NCBI GenBank assembly: GCA_023150915.1
Contig: JAKLKA010000008.1
Coordinates: forward strand, 38,092-102,091
Length of the DNA: 64,000 nucleotides
Origin: Polyangiaceae bacterium
Lineage (GTDB): Bacteria; Myxococcota_A; Polyangia; Polyangiales; Polyangiaceae
Direction: 5' to 3'
Positions 55,501 through 64,000 of this stretch are shown here, piece by piece. Every line of letters starts with the position of its first letter. The stretch's first letter is position 1. The notes beneath the pieces were generated by a model, which saw nothing but the letters and a program-made list of their open reading frames with translations, did not search any database and had not been told where the DNA came from. Made by a program: the position numbers and the translations under genes.

Positions 55501-56410
55501 GATCTTCTGCCTGCTCGGGGGCCAGGGCGAGCTGGCGCGCCAGCTGGGTGATGCCGCGCAACATGCCGAGCGAACGGGAGTGGCGCTCGCGGCGTCGACT
55601 CAGGCTCAGCACCACGTGCTGGCGGCCCTGACCGCGCTGTACCGCGGGGACTACGCGGCCTACCTGCGCGAAGAGCTGGTGGCGCGGGACTGGTTCGAGC
55701 GGGCGGGCGATGCCCGACGCGCGCTCAACGAGGCCGGGAGCATCGGGTTCGCTCAGCTCGAGCTCGGTCAGTATGCCGAGGCAGAGGCAACTCTGGAGAC
55801 CGCGCTGGCCCGCGCAGAGGCCCTGGGCCTGCCTCACTTGAAAGCCGCGTCGTGGCACAACCTGGGTCTGGTCTACGCGCGGCGCGGCAGGTTCGACGAC
55901 GCGCTTCGCGTGGAGCGTATGGCGCTGGAGGTGTTCCGCGCCGAGAGCGACCGCCGGCTCGAAGGGGCCGCCCTGACCTACCTGGCCGAGATCGCGCATC
56001 TGGCCGGGGACCCGGCAGAGGCCGAGCGCTGGGCCCGCGAGGCCCTCGCGGTGGTGACGCGTGTCGCCCCGCCGATCGAGCCCTTGGCCCGCGGCATCTT
56101 GGCGGCGGCGCTGGTCGCGCGGGGCGCCGACGACGAAGCCCTGGACCACGCCGAGCGCGCCATGCGGAGCGTCGGGGAGGGCTCGGCCGAAACCGGCGAG
56201 GCGCTGATCCGGCTGGCTCACGCCGACGCGCTGGCGGCGTGCGGTCGGCCAGTCGAGGCCGAGAGCGCGCTCTGGGCAGCCCAGCAGAGCCTGCTCGCGC
56301 GCTCCCACAAGATCGAAGATCCGGCGGCCCGCCGACGATTCGTCGAAGACGTCCCCGAGCATGCCAAGACGATGGCGCTGGGCAAGCGAGCCCGACGCGA
56401 CTTCGGATAA
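52571..56410 (+). CDS. Ser/Thr kinase fused to cyclase-like domain, AAA ATPase and TPR repeats
   Basis: This 1279-aa paralogue of the preceding protein overlaps it in ATGA. The kinase has GTGGMGRVYRA, the GLK lysine, a normal HRDIKPEN catalytic loop, VLDFGVAL and YMAPEQV. A cyclase-like domain lacking catalytic metal residues follows, then Walker A TGPAGIGKTR (near residue 485), LVLDDLHFGD as Walker B, and TPR-like repeats in the C-terminal half. The shared architecture and the overlap point to a tandem duplication followed by divergence. Unlike its sister it keeps a canonical catalytic loop. Confidence 0.94.
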   Translation: MRPGDRVGGRFEIRGLAGTGGMGRVYRALDRVSGAEVGLKLLSNGLAHGARFRREAEILAVLDHPHVVRYVTHGDGSDGGPAYLAMEWADGVTLREHLLGQLPNLEESVALVRRVADALGAAHRLGIVHRDIKPENLILEHGRFDRVKVLDFGVALAHGAPDRMTRTGTPLGTIGYMAPEQVRGESDVDARADVFALGAVLFECLVGEAPFHAAEPLAVLAKIVLDDAPSCRALRPEIPAALDRLVQAMLSRDRAGRPRDGSAVAEGLGQFDTGSSDAPQAPSLRPPSLGPDERLLHCYVVGCELDVSAERTLALDEFETHRARRAELVRSLGGHFEPLGPGGFVASFTGRDDPGAIAERSGRAALALDAPDLGLAVVAAKSSTRERLPIAQAVERALGLITQHGSSRVLLDEALAGLLSDRFVVRDRAGARVLERERAEIWAGRALLGKATGCFGRLRELEALRAIAAECRDESVARACLVTGPAGIGKTRIVRELASELGRRTPFVGRGDPLWAGTPLSLVGDLLGRAFGLSLPAAADNQRALRDAVARVVPPDELDRIAAFLAEITGFPLPDDAHHELGAARLDSLLMRDQMRRAFTDLVVHLARERPLVLVLDDLHFGDLPSLQLIDAALDRASELPLLVLGVGRPELHDAFPRLWRERGVAEVRVGPLSGKAARELVASALPGADEEQVQTLVERAGGNPLFLEELIRAQVEQRSTLPVSVVAMARARLDSIEADGRRVLRAASIFGLQFWRGGLAALLADEPASRIDAWLAALVARELIVPSPGSRFASERQYAFCHDLLREAAHSMLTGEDRALGHKLAAAWLETVGERDARLLAEHHERGGSRESAVPWWERAAAAALEANDFLTARAFVDRGRQAGAQGERLGALLLTEAEALRWGGELELALKSLDAGLERVVAGGLRWCHGLADRALLAQRLGRPDELTAIGRTLLARSVRDDPSDALAFALVRAAIFCLLGGQGELARQLGDAAQHAERTGVALAASTQAQHHVLAALTALYRGDYAAYLREELVARDWFERAGDARRALNEAGSIGFAQLELGQYAEAEATLETALARAEALGLPHLKAASWHNLGLVYARRGRFDDALRVERMALEVFRAESDRRLEGAALTYLAEIAHLAGDPAEAERWAREALAVVTRVAPPIEPLARGILAAALVARGADDEALDHAERAMRSVGEGSAETGEALIRLAHADALAACGRPVEAESALWAAQQSLLARSHKIEDPAARRRFVEDVPEHAKTMALGKRARRDFG

Positions 56411-56420
56411 GCTGCCACGC

Positions 56421-58331
<1,911 letters not shown>

Positions 58332-58333
58332 CT

Positions 58334-59209
58334 TCAGCCCAGCGCCGCCGCCGCAGCGTCGACGCCGTTCTGGAAGATGGCGAGGCCGTCGCCGCGCTCG
58401 GGCACCGAGCCAAGGGCGCGCCGACGCGCCCAATCGGGATGGTGGAACGGATAGAGGAAGGCGTCCGGGTGCGGCATCAGGCCGAACAGCCTGCCCGAGG
58501 GATCGCAAATGCCCGCAATGGCATCGGGTGAGCCGTTGGGGTTCTGGGGCCAGGCCTGGGTCGGCGCGCCATCGGTGCCGAGATAGCGAGCCACGATCTG
58601 GTGCTGCTCGCGCAGGCGCCCGAGGGTGGCTTCCGAGGCCAGGAACTTCCCCTCCCCATGGCGCGCCGGCAGATCCATCGCCGCAAGCCCGCGGGTCCAC
58701 AGACAGGGTGAGGCGGCGTCGAACCCGAGCCGTACCCAGGCGTCGCGGTAGCCGGGCCGATCGTTGGGCGCAAGGGTCGCCCGCGGCGTTCGGTAGTCGC
58801 CGTCGAGGCCGGGCAAGAGCCCCAGGCGCGTCATGGTCTGGAAGCCGTTGCACACGCCCAGCGACAACCCGCCCCGCTCGATGAACTCGAGCAGCTGGTC
58901 GTACAGGCGGTAGCGGATCTTGTTGGCGAACACGAAGCCGGCGCCCAGGTGATCGCCGAAGGCGAAGCCCCCGATGAAGGCCAGCACCGGGTAGTCGCCG
59001 AGCCGATGGCGAGCCGTGCCCTCCAGCAAGTCGAGCAAGTGCACGCGCTCGGGCCGGGCGCCGCACAGGCGAAACGCGGCTTCCGTCTCGGCCTCGCAGT
59101 TCAGGCCCAAACCGGTGAGCACCAGCACGCGCACGTCGCGACGCAGGCGATCTTTCTCGGGCGTCGGCAGCGCGTCGAACTGACGCAGCTTCTGCTCGAG
59201 CGGCCTCAC
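58334..59209 (-). CDS. purQ: Phosphoribosylformylglycinamidine synthase, glutaminase subunit
   Basis: This 291-aa class I glutaminase supplies ammonia for purine biosynthesis. The nucleophile is the Cys in SLGVCNGFQTM. The family motifs GGFAFGDHLGAG, FANKIRY and LMPHPDAF (with the catalytic His) are present. The start is GTG at 59209, overlapping the purL stop (GTGA). It is longer than the B. subtilis type (about 227 aa), closer to the glutaminase part of large PurL. Convergent with the DWG kinase, 2 bp apart. Confidence 0.95.
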   Translation of the reverse strand: MRPLEQKLRQFDALPTPEKDRLRRDVRVLVLTGLGLNCEAETEAAFRLCGARPERVHLLDLLEGTARHRLGDYPVLAFIGGFAFGDHLGAGFVFANKIRYRLYDQLLEFIERGGLSLGVCNGFQTMTRLGLLPGLDGDYRTPRATLAPNDRPGYRDAWVRLGFDAASPCLWTRGLAAMDLPARHGEGKFLASEATLGRLREQHQIVARYLGTDGAPTQAWPQNPNGSPDAIAGICDPSGRLFGLMPHPDAFLYPFHHPDWARRRALGSVPERGDGLAIFQNGVDAAAAALG

Positions 59210-62200
59210 GACGCACCCCCCAAGGTGCGCTGGAACGAGGCCGAGAGCGCGTCGATGGGGATGTCGAACACCAGGCTGGCGCCGCGTCGCACGGTCAGGC
59301 GCGGCGCAGCCACCACCCGGCCGAGCGCCCAGCTGCCCGTGCCGCGCAGGCGAGCCTCGAAGGCGGCGCTGTCTCGGGCAGCGACCGAGACCACGAAGCG
59401 GCCCACCGACTCGCTGAACAGCGCCACGTCCAGCGCGAGCCCCGCCAGGTCGGGTGCAGCAGCCAGATCGAGCTCGAGGCCCAGGCGCGCGGCCATGGCC
59501 ATGCGAGCCAGCGCCAGCGCCAGCCCACCCTTGGCGGGCACCGCCACGGCGCGGACCAGACCTGCGGCAATCGCGCCCTCGAGCGCGCGGTAGCGCGGCA
59601 GCGTGGCGGCGATGTCGAGCCGCGGCACCTTGTTGCCGACGTAGGGCGCGGCGCGGCCCAGCTCGGCGGTGAGCCCATCGCGCTCCCCGAGCAGGCGGAA
59701 GTACTCGCTGCCGCCGGTTTCGTCGCGCGTCTCGCCCAGCAGGTACACGACCTCGCCAGCCTCTTTCGGCTCCAAGGTGACGGCGGCGTTCACGTCGTCG
59801 ATGCGACCGATGGCCGACACCAGCAGGGTGGGCGGGACACTGATCTTCACCCCGCCCATGCGCGAGTCGTTCTTCATCGAGTCTTTGCCCGAGATCAGCG
59901 GCGCGCCGTAGGCCACCGCCGCCTGCGAGAGGCCGCGGCACGCACGCACCAGCTGCGCCATCTTGTACTCGCCGTCCGGGTTGTCGGCCCCTGCCACCGG
60001 ATCGGGCCAGCAGAAGTTGTCGAGCAGGGCGATACGGTCGAGCCGAGCGCCGGCCGCCACTTGCCGGCGAACCGCTTCGTCCACCACCGCCTGCGCCATC
60101 GCGAAGCAGTCGATGTCGGAGTAGAACGGGTTCACGCCCTCGGACAGCACGTAGCCCGAGCGCGAGCCGTGCCGCACCAGGAAGACGCTGGCTTCGGCCG
60201 GGACGTCGGCCCGCACACCGACGAACGGCTTGATCACCGTCAGCCCTTTGACCTCGTGGTCGTAGTGCCGAGCCTTGCCCTCGTTCGAGCACAGGTTCAG
60301 CCGCCCTACCATTTCGGTGAGCGTCGCCCCCAGATCCGACGGCGGCGGCGTGGCGGGTTCGTCGAACGCGGGCGGCACCCAGTGCGCCGAGAGATCGAGA
60401 TCGGGGTCCCCGCCGTGCAAGAACGCCATGTCGAGCAGGCCGACGGTTTCGCCTCGGTACCTCACGTGCAAGAAGCCGTCGCGGGTGAAGCTGCCAATCA
60501 CCGTCGCCTCGACCTCGCGCCGGGCCGCCAGCGCGAGCAGCGGGCCGACGTGCTCGGGTGCCACCGCCAGCGTCATGCGCTCTTGCGCCTCGCTGAGCAA
60601 GATCTCCCACGGCGCCAGGCCCGCGTACTTGAGCGGCGCAAGGTCCAGCTCGAGCAACGCCCCGCCGGGCTTCTCGGCCATCTCGCCCACGCTGGACGAC
60701 AGCCCACCGGCTCCGTTGTCGGTGATGGCGCGATACAGCCCTCGATCGCGCGCTTCGACCAGGAAGTCGAACATGCGCTTCTGGGTGATGGGGTCGCCGA
60801 TCTGCACGGCTTGGATGGGTGCGTTCTCGTCCAGCGCTGCCGACGAGAACGTGGCGCCGTGGATGCCGTCGGCGCCGATCCGGCCGCCCACCATTACGAT
60901 GGCGTCGCCGGGCAGCGCTGCCTTCTCGTGCCCGGGCCGCCCGGTGACGGTCACCGGCAACACCCCGACCGTTCCGCAGAACACCAGGGGTTTGCCCAGG
61001 AAGCGGCTGTCGAAGACCTCCCAGCCGCGACCGTACGGAAGGCCGCTCTGGTTGCCCCCGTCGATCACGCCCTGATGCACGCCGTCGCGGATGCGCCGTG
61101 GGTGCAGCAAGCCCTTGGGCAGGGGCCCCGCATGGAACGGCGACGCAAAGCAATAGCCCCAGACGTTGCTCGCCAGCTCGGCGCCGAGCCCGGTGCCGAA
61201 GGGATCGCGATTCACGCCCACGATGCCAGTGATGGCACCGCCATAGGGATCGAGCGCCGAGGGCGAGTTGTGGGTCTCGACCTTGTAGACCAGGTGGTGC
61301 TGCTCGTCGTGCTCGACCACGCCAGCGTTGTCGTGGAACACGCTCACCAGCCAGCTCTTGCCCTCGCGCGCGACGACCGCGCGCTCGACCGCCTCGGTCG
61401 TCCCCCGCACGTAGGCCTTGAACACCGAGTCGATTCGCTCGGGCGCGGCGTCACCCTCGCGATAGGTGACGGTGGCGTTGAAGATCTTGTGCTTGCAGTG
61501 CTCGCTCCAGGTCTGCGCCAGGCACTCGAGCTCCACGTCCGTGGGCTCGGGGCCCAGGCCCAGAGCCCGCCGCGCCGCGCTGGCCGCCTGGGTCCGGAAA
61601 TGATCGCGAATCGCCCGCATTTCAGCCAGAGAGAGCGCCAGAAGCTTGTGCCGGCTGAGCTGCTCGAGCTCGGCGTCGCTGCCCGAGAGGTCGACCCGCG
61701 CCACCGGCGGCGTGTCGTGGCCCGCCACGACCGGCACCGAGAGATCCGGCGGCGACCCGCGCCACTCGTCGAACGACTGGATGCGCGCGGTCTGGATCAC
61801 GGGGTTGGCCAAGAGCTCGAGCGCAATGCGTTCGGCACCGGCGCGATCGACCCCGTCGACCAGGTGAAGCGTGGACGTGTAGACCGCCCCTGCGTCGCCC
61901 AGCTTGCGCCCCAGGGTATCTTCGACGGCCACCTTCGCGCTCTTCCCCACCGGATCGGTCACACCGGGCTTGAAGCCCACGGCGATCGCGAAATCGAAAC
62001 GGTCGCCCTCGAGCGTGCCCAGCGCGCTCACTTGCAGCACCGGATCGGTAAGCTCGGCGCGGACCTTCTCGGCCTCGGCCGGCGTCAACCCGCCGGTGAT
62101 GCGATACACGTCCCGGGTCCGCACCCGACGCGCGTCGATGCCCAGGAAGCTCTGGATGGTCTTCTGCACGCCGGCACCCCGCGCGTCGGAGAGCTCGGGA

Positions 62201-62241
62201 CGAACGGCGACTTCGATGCGGGCGACGGCGAGGGGGGTCAT
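59206..62241 (-). CDS. purL: Phosphoribosylformylglycinamidine synthase with fused PurS-like N-terminus
   Basis: This 1011-aa enzyme converts FGAR to FGAM. The first 170 residues hold two PurS-like units (IEVAVRPELSDARGAGVQKT, then FDFAIAVGFKPGVTDPVGKS). The synthetase core has the PurL motif TWSEHCKHK, KVETHNSPSALDPYGGA and TDNGAGGLSS. In many bacteria PurS, PurL and PurQ are separate; here PurS is fused in front and PurQ stays separate. The GH25 gene ends 18 bp before the start. The frame is intact. Confidence 0.95.
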   Translation of the reverse strand: MTPLAVARIEVAVRPELSDARGAGVQKTIQSFLGIDARRVRTRDVYRITGGLTPAEAEKVRAELTDPVLQVSALGTLEGDRFDFAIAVGFKPGVTDPVGKSAKVAVEDTLGRKLGDAGAVYTSTLHLVDGVDRAGAERIALELLANPVIQTARIQSFDEWRGSPPDLSVPVVAGHDTPPVARVDLSGSDAELEQLSRHKLLALSLAEMRAIRDHFRTQAASAARRALGLGPEPTDVELECLAQTWSEHCKHKIFNATVTYREGDAAPERIDSVFKAYVRGTTEAVERAVVAREGKSWLVSVFHDNAGVVEHDEQHHLVYKVETHNSPSALDPYGGAITGIVGVNRDPFGTGLGAELASNVWGYCFASPFHAGPLPKGLLHPRRIRDGVHQGVIDGGNQSGLPYGRGWEVFDSRFLGKPLVFCGTVGVLPVTVTGRPGHEKAALPGDAIVMVGGRIGADGIHGATFSSAALDENAPIQAVQIGDPITQKRMFDFLVEARDRGLYRAITDNGAGGLSSSVGEMAEKPGGALLELDLAPLKYAGLAPWEILLSEAQERMTLAVAPEHVGPLLALAARREVEATVIGSFTRDGFLHVRYRGETVGLLDMAFLHGGDPDLDLSAHWVPPAFDEPATPPPSDLGATLTEMVGRLNLCSNEGKARHYDHEVKGLTVIKPFVGVRADVPAEASVFLVRHGSRSGYVLSEGVNPFYSDIDCFAMAQAVVDEAVRRQVAAGARLDRIALLDNFCWPDPVAGADNPDGEYKMAQLVRACRGLSQAAVAYGAPLISGKDSMKNDSRMGGVKISVPPTLLVSAIGRIDDVNAAVTLEPKEAGEVVYLLGETRDETGGSEYFRLLGERDGLTAELGRAAPYVGNKVPRLDIAATLPRYRALEGAIAAGLVRAVAVPAKGGLALALARMAMAARLGLELDLAAAPDLAGLALDVALFSESVGRFVVSVAARDSAAFEARLRGTGSWALGRVVAAPRLTVRRGASLVFDIPIDALSASFQRTLGGAS

Positions 62242-62259
62242 CGGTAACGCGCGCGGAGC

Positions 62260-63756
62260 CTAAGGGGCCGTTCCGCGGCGCGCAACCGGTGTCTGGGCGG
62301 CGCGTGCGCTGCCCGCCCTGCGCCGGAAAACGGCCAGCGCGACCAGCGACACCAGCCACCACGCCGCTCTGCCCGAGCGTCCGCTCGGCACGCTGCAGCT
62401 GCATCCGGTGTCGTCCGGTTCGGTGCCGGAATCGGCACTGCCGCCGGCGGTGCCGCCGGTGGCGGCCGAACCCGTGCCCCCGCTGCCGCCGGCCGCACCC
62501 GCGGCTCCGCCGCTGCCCGCAGCGCCGGCTTGCCCGCCGCCGCCCGCAGCGCCCGCGGCGCCTCCGGTGCCTTCGGCAGCCACCACCTCGATCTTCGCCT
62601 GCAGCTGGTTGTCCGGTGGCCCGCCCTGACCTTGGTCGCTGAACCAGGTCACGCCCTCTTCGAGCACGCCGAAGTACTCGTCGTACACGCCGGGCTTGGA
62701 CGGCGCGTGCAACTTGAACTCGAACTTGTAGGTGCCGCCGGGGGCCACCGTACCCGTCACGCCCGCTGGGCGATTCGCCGCGATCCAGCTCGAGTCGGCG
62801 AACGCACTGGCACGGTCTCGCGGCTCGGTGGTGCCAAGGCGGGTCTTGGCGTCCCAGGGCTTGGTGCCGGTGTTCTTCAGCGTGATGTGGGCGGCCAGGG
62901 TCTCGCCCGCCTTCATCTTCAGCGCAGTGACCGCCATGGGGAAGGACTGCTCGACGAACGAAGCGCCGTAGATCGGCGCGACACTGCCGCCGGCCAACGC
63001 CTTCAGCTCGGCCGCGGTGCCGTTGAACACGTCGCGATCGAAGCCCTTGCCGTTGCTGCAGTACTGCGTCTGGCCGTCGCAATATTGCCAGAAGGTCCAG
63101 TCGGTCCAACCGTCGGGGATCGACGGACAGCTCGGGCCGTAGGCCGCGATCCACAGCGGGTAGCCGCCGAACGAGCTGTCTTTGACGTGGTCCTGCCAGA
63201 AGTAGGCGCCGGTGTAGATGATCGGCTTCTTTCCCGTGCCGGCCTCGACGATCTTGATCCAGGTCTTGATCTTGGCAGCGATGGTCGCCGGCGACTGCCC
63301 GCCGGTGGCCTCGACGTCGATCATGCACGGCAGGTCGCCTGCTCCGAGCTTGCCGCCGACCTTCTGCACCATCAGGTTGGCCTGCGCAGTCGCGTCTTGG
63401 CCTGGCTCGAAGTACTGATAGGCCCCCCGCAAGATGCCCCGGTCTTTCATCTCTTTCCAGTTCGACTCGAACCACTTGTCGATGTAGTTCGCTCCGTCGC
63501 TGATGCGGGCGTAGCCGAAGGTCACGCCGGCCTTGCTCCAGTCGAAGTCGCCTTGCCACGACGAGACGTCCGCACCCTGCGGGCCTTGATACTTGTCGAC
63601 CCCGCACTTCTTGGTCACGGCTTCGCTGGTCGAGCCGAGCTCGTCGTAGCCGGCACTGGCGCTGGCACCCTCGCCGTCGGTGCAGCTGGCCAGGGCGAGC
63701 AGCGTGAGAACCGAGAACCCCGCGCCCGCCGCCCGCAGAACCGAAACTATCGCCAT
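62260..63756 (-). CDS. GH25 lysozyme-like lipoprotein with NBR1-type Ig domain and MYXO-CTERM-like tail
   Basis: This 498-aa protein has a lipoprotein signal (LLALASC, Cys25). The GH25 muramidase domain runs over about residues 55-260, with GADVSSWQGDFDW and the catalytic pair in CMIDVEATG (Asp147, Glu149). An Ig-like domain of the NBR1 type follows (MKAGETLAAHITLKNTG, TKPWDAKTRL). A Gly/Ala-rich linker leads to GCSCSV, a hydrophobic helix and RRR, a MYXO-CTERM-like signal. It probably cleaves peptidoglycan outside the cell or in the periplasm. The start at 63756 gives a proper signal peptide; the open frame extends to 63831. It lies 18 bp before purL. Confidence 0.93.
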   Translation of the reverse strand: MAIVSVLRAAGAGFSVLTLLALASCTDGEGASASAGYDELGSTSEAVTKKCGVDKYQGPQGADVSSWQGDFDWSKAGVTFGYARISDGANYIDKWFESNWKEMKDRGILRGAYQYFEPGQDATAQANLMVQKVGGKLGAGDLPCMIDVEATGGQSPATIAAKIKTWIKIVEAGTGKKPIIYTGAYFWQDHVKDSSFGGYPLWIAAYGPSCPSIPDGWTDWTFWQYCDGQTQYCSNGKGFDRDVFNGTAAELKALAGGSVAPIYGASFVEQSFPMAVTALKMKAGETLAAHITLKNTGTKPWDAKTRLGTTEPRDRASAFADSSWIAANRPAGVTGTVAPGGTYKFEFKLHAPSKPGVYDEYFGVLEEGVTWFSDQGQGGPPDNQLQAKIEVVAAEGTGGAAGAAGGGGQAGAAGSGGAAGAAGGSGGTGSAATGGTAGGSADSGTEPDDTGCSCSVPSGRSGRAAWWLVSLVALAVFRRRAGSARAAQTPVARRGTAP

Positions 63757-63867
63757 GCGCGCGCGAGCTGCAACCTTCGGGCCGAGGCCGCCGACGCGAC
63801 AATCGCCCGCAGCGTGGCGAGCACGTGCCAAGCGGCGGTTGGCAGCTCGGGTTGGCGGTCGCTCAGA

Positions 63868-63899
63868 CTCGGCTTTCGCCCTTTCGGGCGAAAGCCGAG
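63868..63899. terminator. Perfect 14-bp inverted repeat, possible terminator or repeat element
   Basis: CTCGGCTTTCGCCC (63868-63881) pairs fully with GGGCGAAAGCCGAG (63886-63899) around a TTTC loop. There is no T-run on either side. It lies upstream of the GH25 gene and just downstream of a possible minus-strand gene end. Beside it are the short direct repeats cttcaggct and gcttcagg (63908-63927). The element could be a terminator or a dispersed palindrome. Confidence 0.5.
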
Positions 63900-63923
63900 G
63901 CTACAGACTTCAGGCTGCAGGCT

Positions 63924-64000
63924 TCAGGAGGTCCAGTCGCGCGGGCGGCTTCGGTGGAGGCAGAAGATGGCGACCTGGCGGGCGTAAAGGTTGTTGCAAG
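63924..64000 (-). CDS. Possible C-terminal end of a gene entering from the right
   Basis: The minus-strand frame from the right edge to TGA at 63926-63924 encodes about 24 residues (NNLYARQVAIFCLHRSRP). It has protein-like composition, and a strong hairpin follows 25 nt after the stop. The fragment is too short to identify, and chance is a real alternative. Confidence 0.25.
   Translation of the reverse strand, partial: CNNLYARQVAIFCLHRSRPRDWTS

Overview
The window is GC-rich, densely coded DNA from a delta-proteobacterial lineage, most probably a myxobacterium of the Polyangia type. The lineage signs are Hanks-type Ser/Thr kinases fused to AAA/TPR modules, Cys-rich secreted proteins, two proteins ending in a MYXO-CTERM-like tail (Cys motif, one transmembrane helix, Arg cluster), PEGA proteins, many lipoproteins and a chemosensory operon containing a HEAT-repeat protein. 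No rRNA, tRNA, insertion sequence, phage gene or CRISPR array was seen. No gene-free stretch exceeds about 250 bp, apart from a 341-bp one ahead of a von Willebrand factor A (VWA) gene whose start has been cut off by a stop codon.

Layout. 1-8.6 kb (minus): a giant Kelch/Cys-rich lipoprotein, a Ser/Thr kinase and a PEGA/beta-barrel protein cut by the window edge, in one operon. 8.8-9.9 kb (plus): a VWA-domain protein whose lipoprotein signal is separated from the body by an in-frame amber codon. 9.9-15.6 kb (minus): prfB (RF2, programmed +1 frameshift), a 71-aa SelW-like selenoprotein, lysS, lolC and lolD. The selenoprotein is interrupted by an in-frame UGA, so ordinary ORF calling misses it. 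15.7-22 kb: a secreted unknown, a helical/Pro-rich protein and ribF (minus); holA and ribA (plus); glmU (minus, its stop overlapping that of ribA). 22-28.2 kb (plus): a 1308-aa lipoprotein, a FadL-type outer-membrane protein and a small repeat protein. 28.2-34.8 kb (minus): two Hsp20s, an HtrA protease, a DoxX-like/DUF2269-like membrane pair, an MltD-like transglycosylase and a metallophosphatase.

34.9-43.4 kb (minus): eight genes that all overlap start-to-stop: lipoprotein hydrolase, CheY-like regulator, CheA, CheW, CheW, HEAT-repeat protein, CheR, CheB. No receptor gene is present. 43.4-47.5 kb (plus): three unknown proteins, DusB and a Pro-rich membrane protein. 47.5-58.3 kb: an S4-domain protein (minus), then a signalling block (plus) of a GYF/GAF-like protein and three large kinases, two of them tandem kinase / cyclase-like / ATPase / TPR paralogues. 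58.3-63.8 kb (minus): a GH25 lysozyme-like lipoprotein, a PurS-PurL fusion and PurQ. The right end holds a perfect 14-bp inverted repeat and perhaps the tail of another minus-strand gene.

The most notable biology is the prfB-selenoprotein pair. Two different UGA recoding events lie about 1.1 kb apart in one apparent transcript, and the first gene encodes the factor that would compete with selenocysteine insertion in the second.
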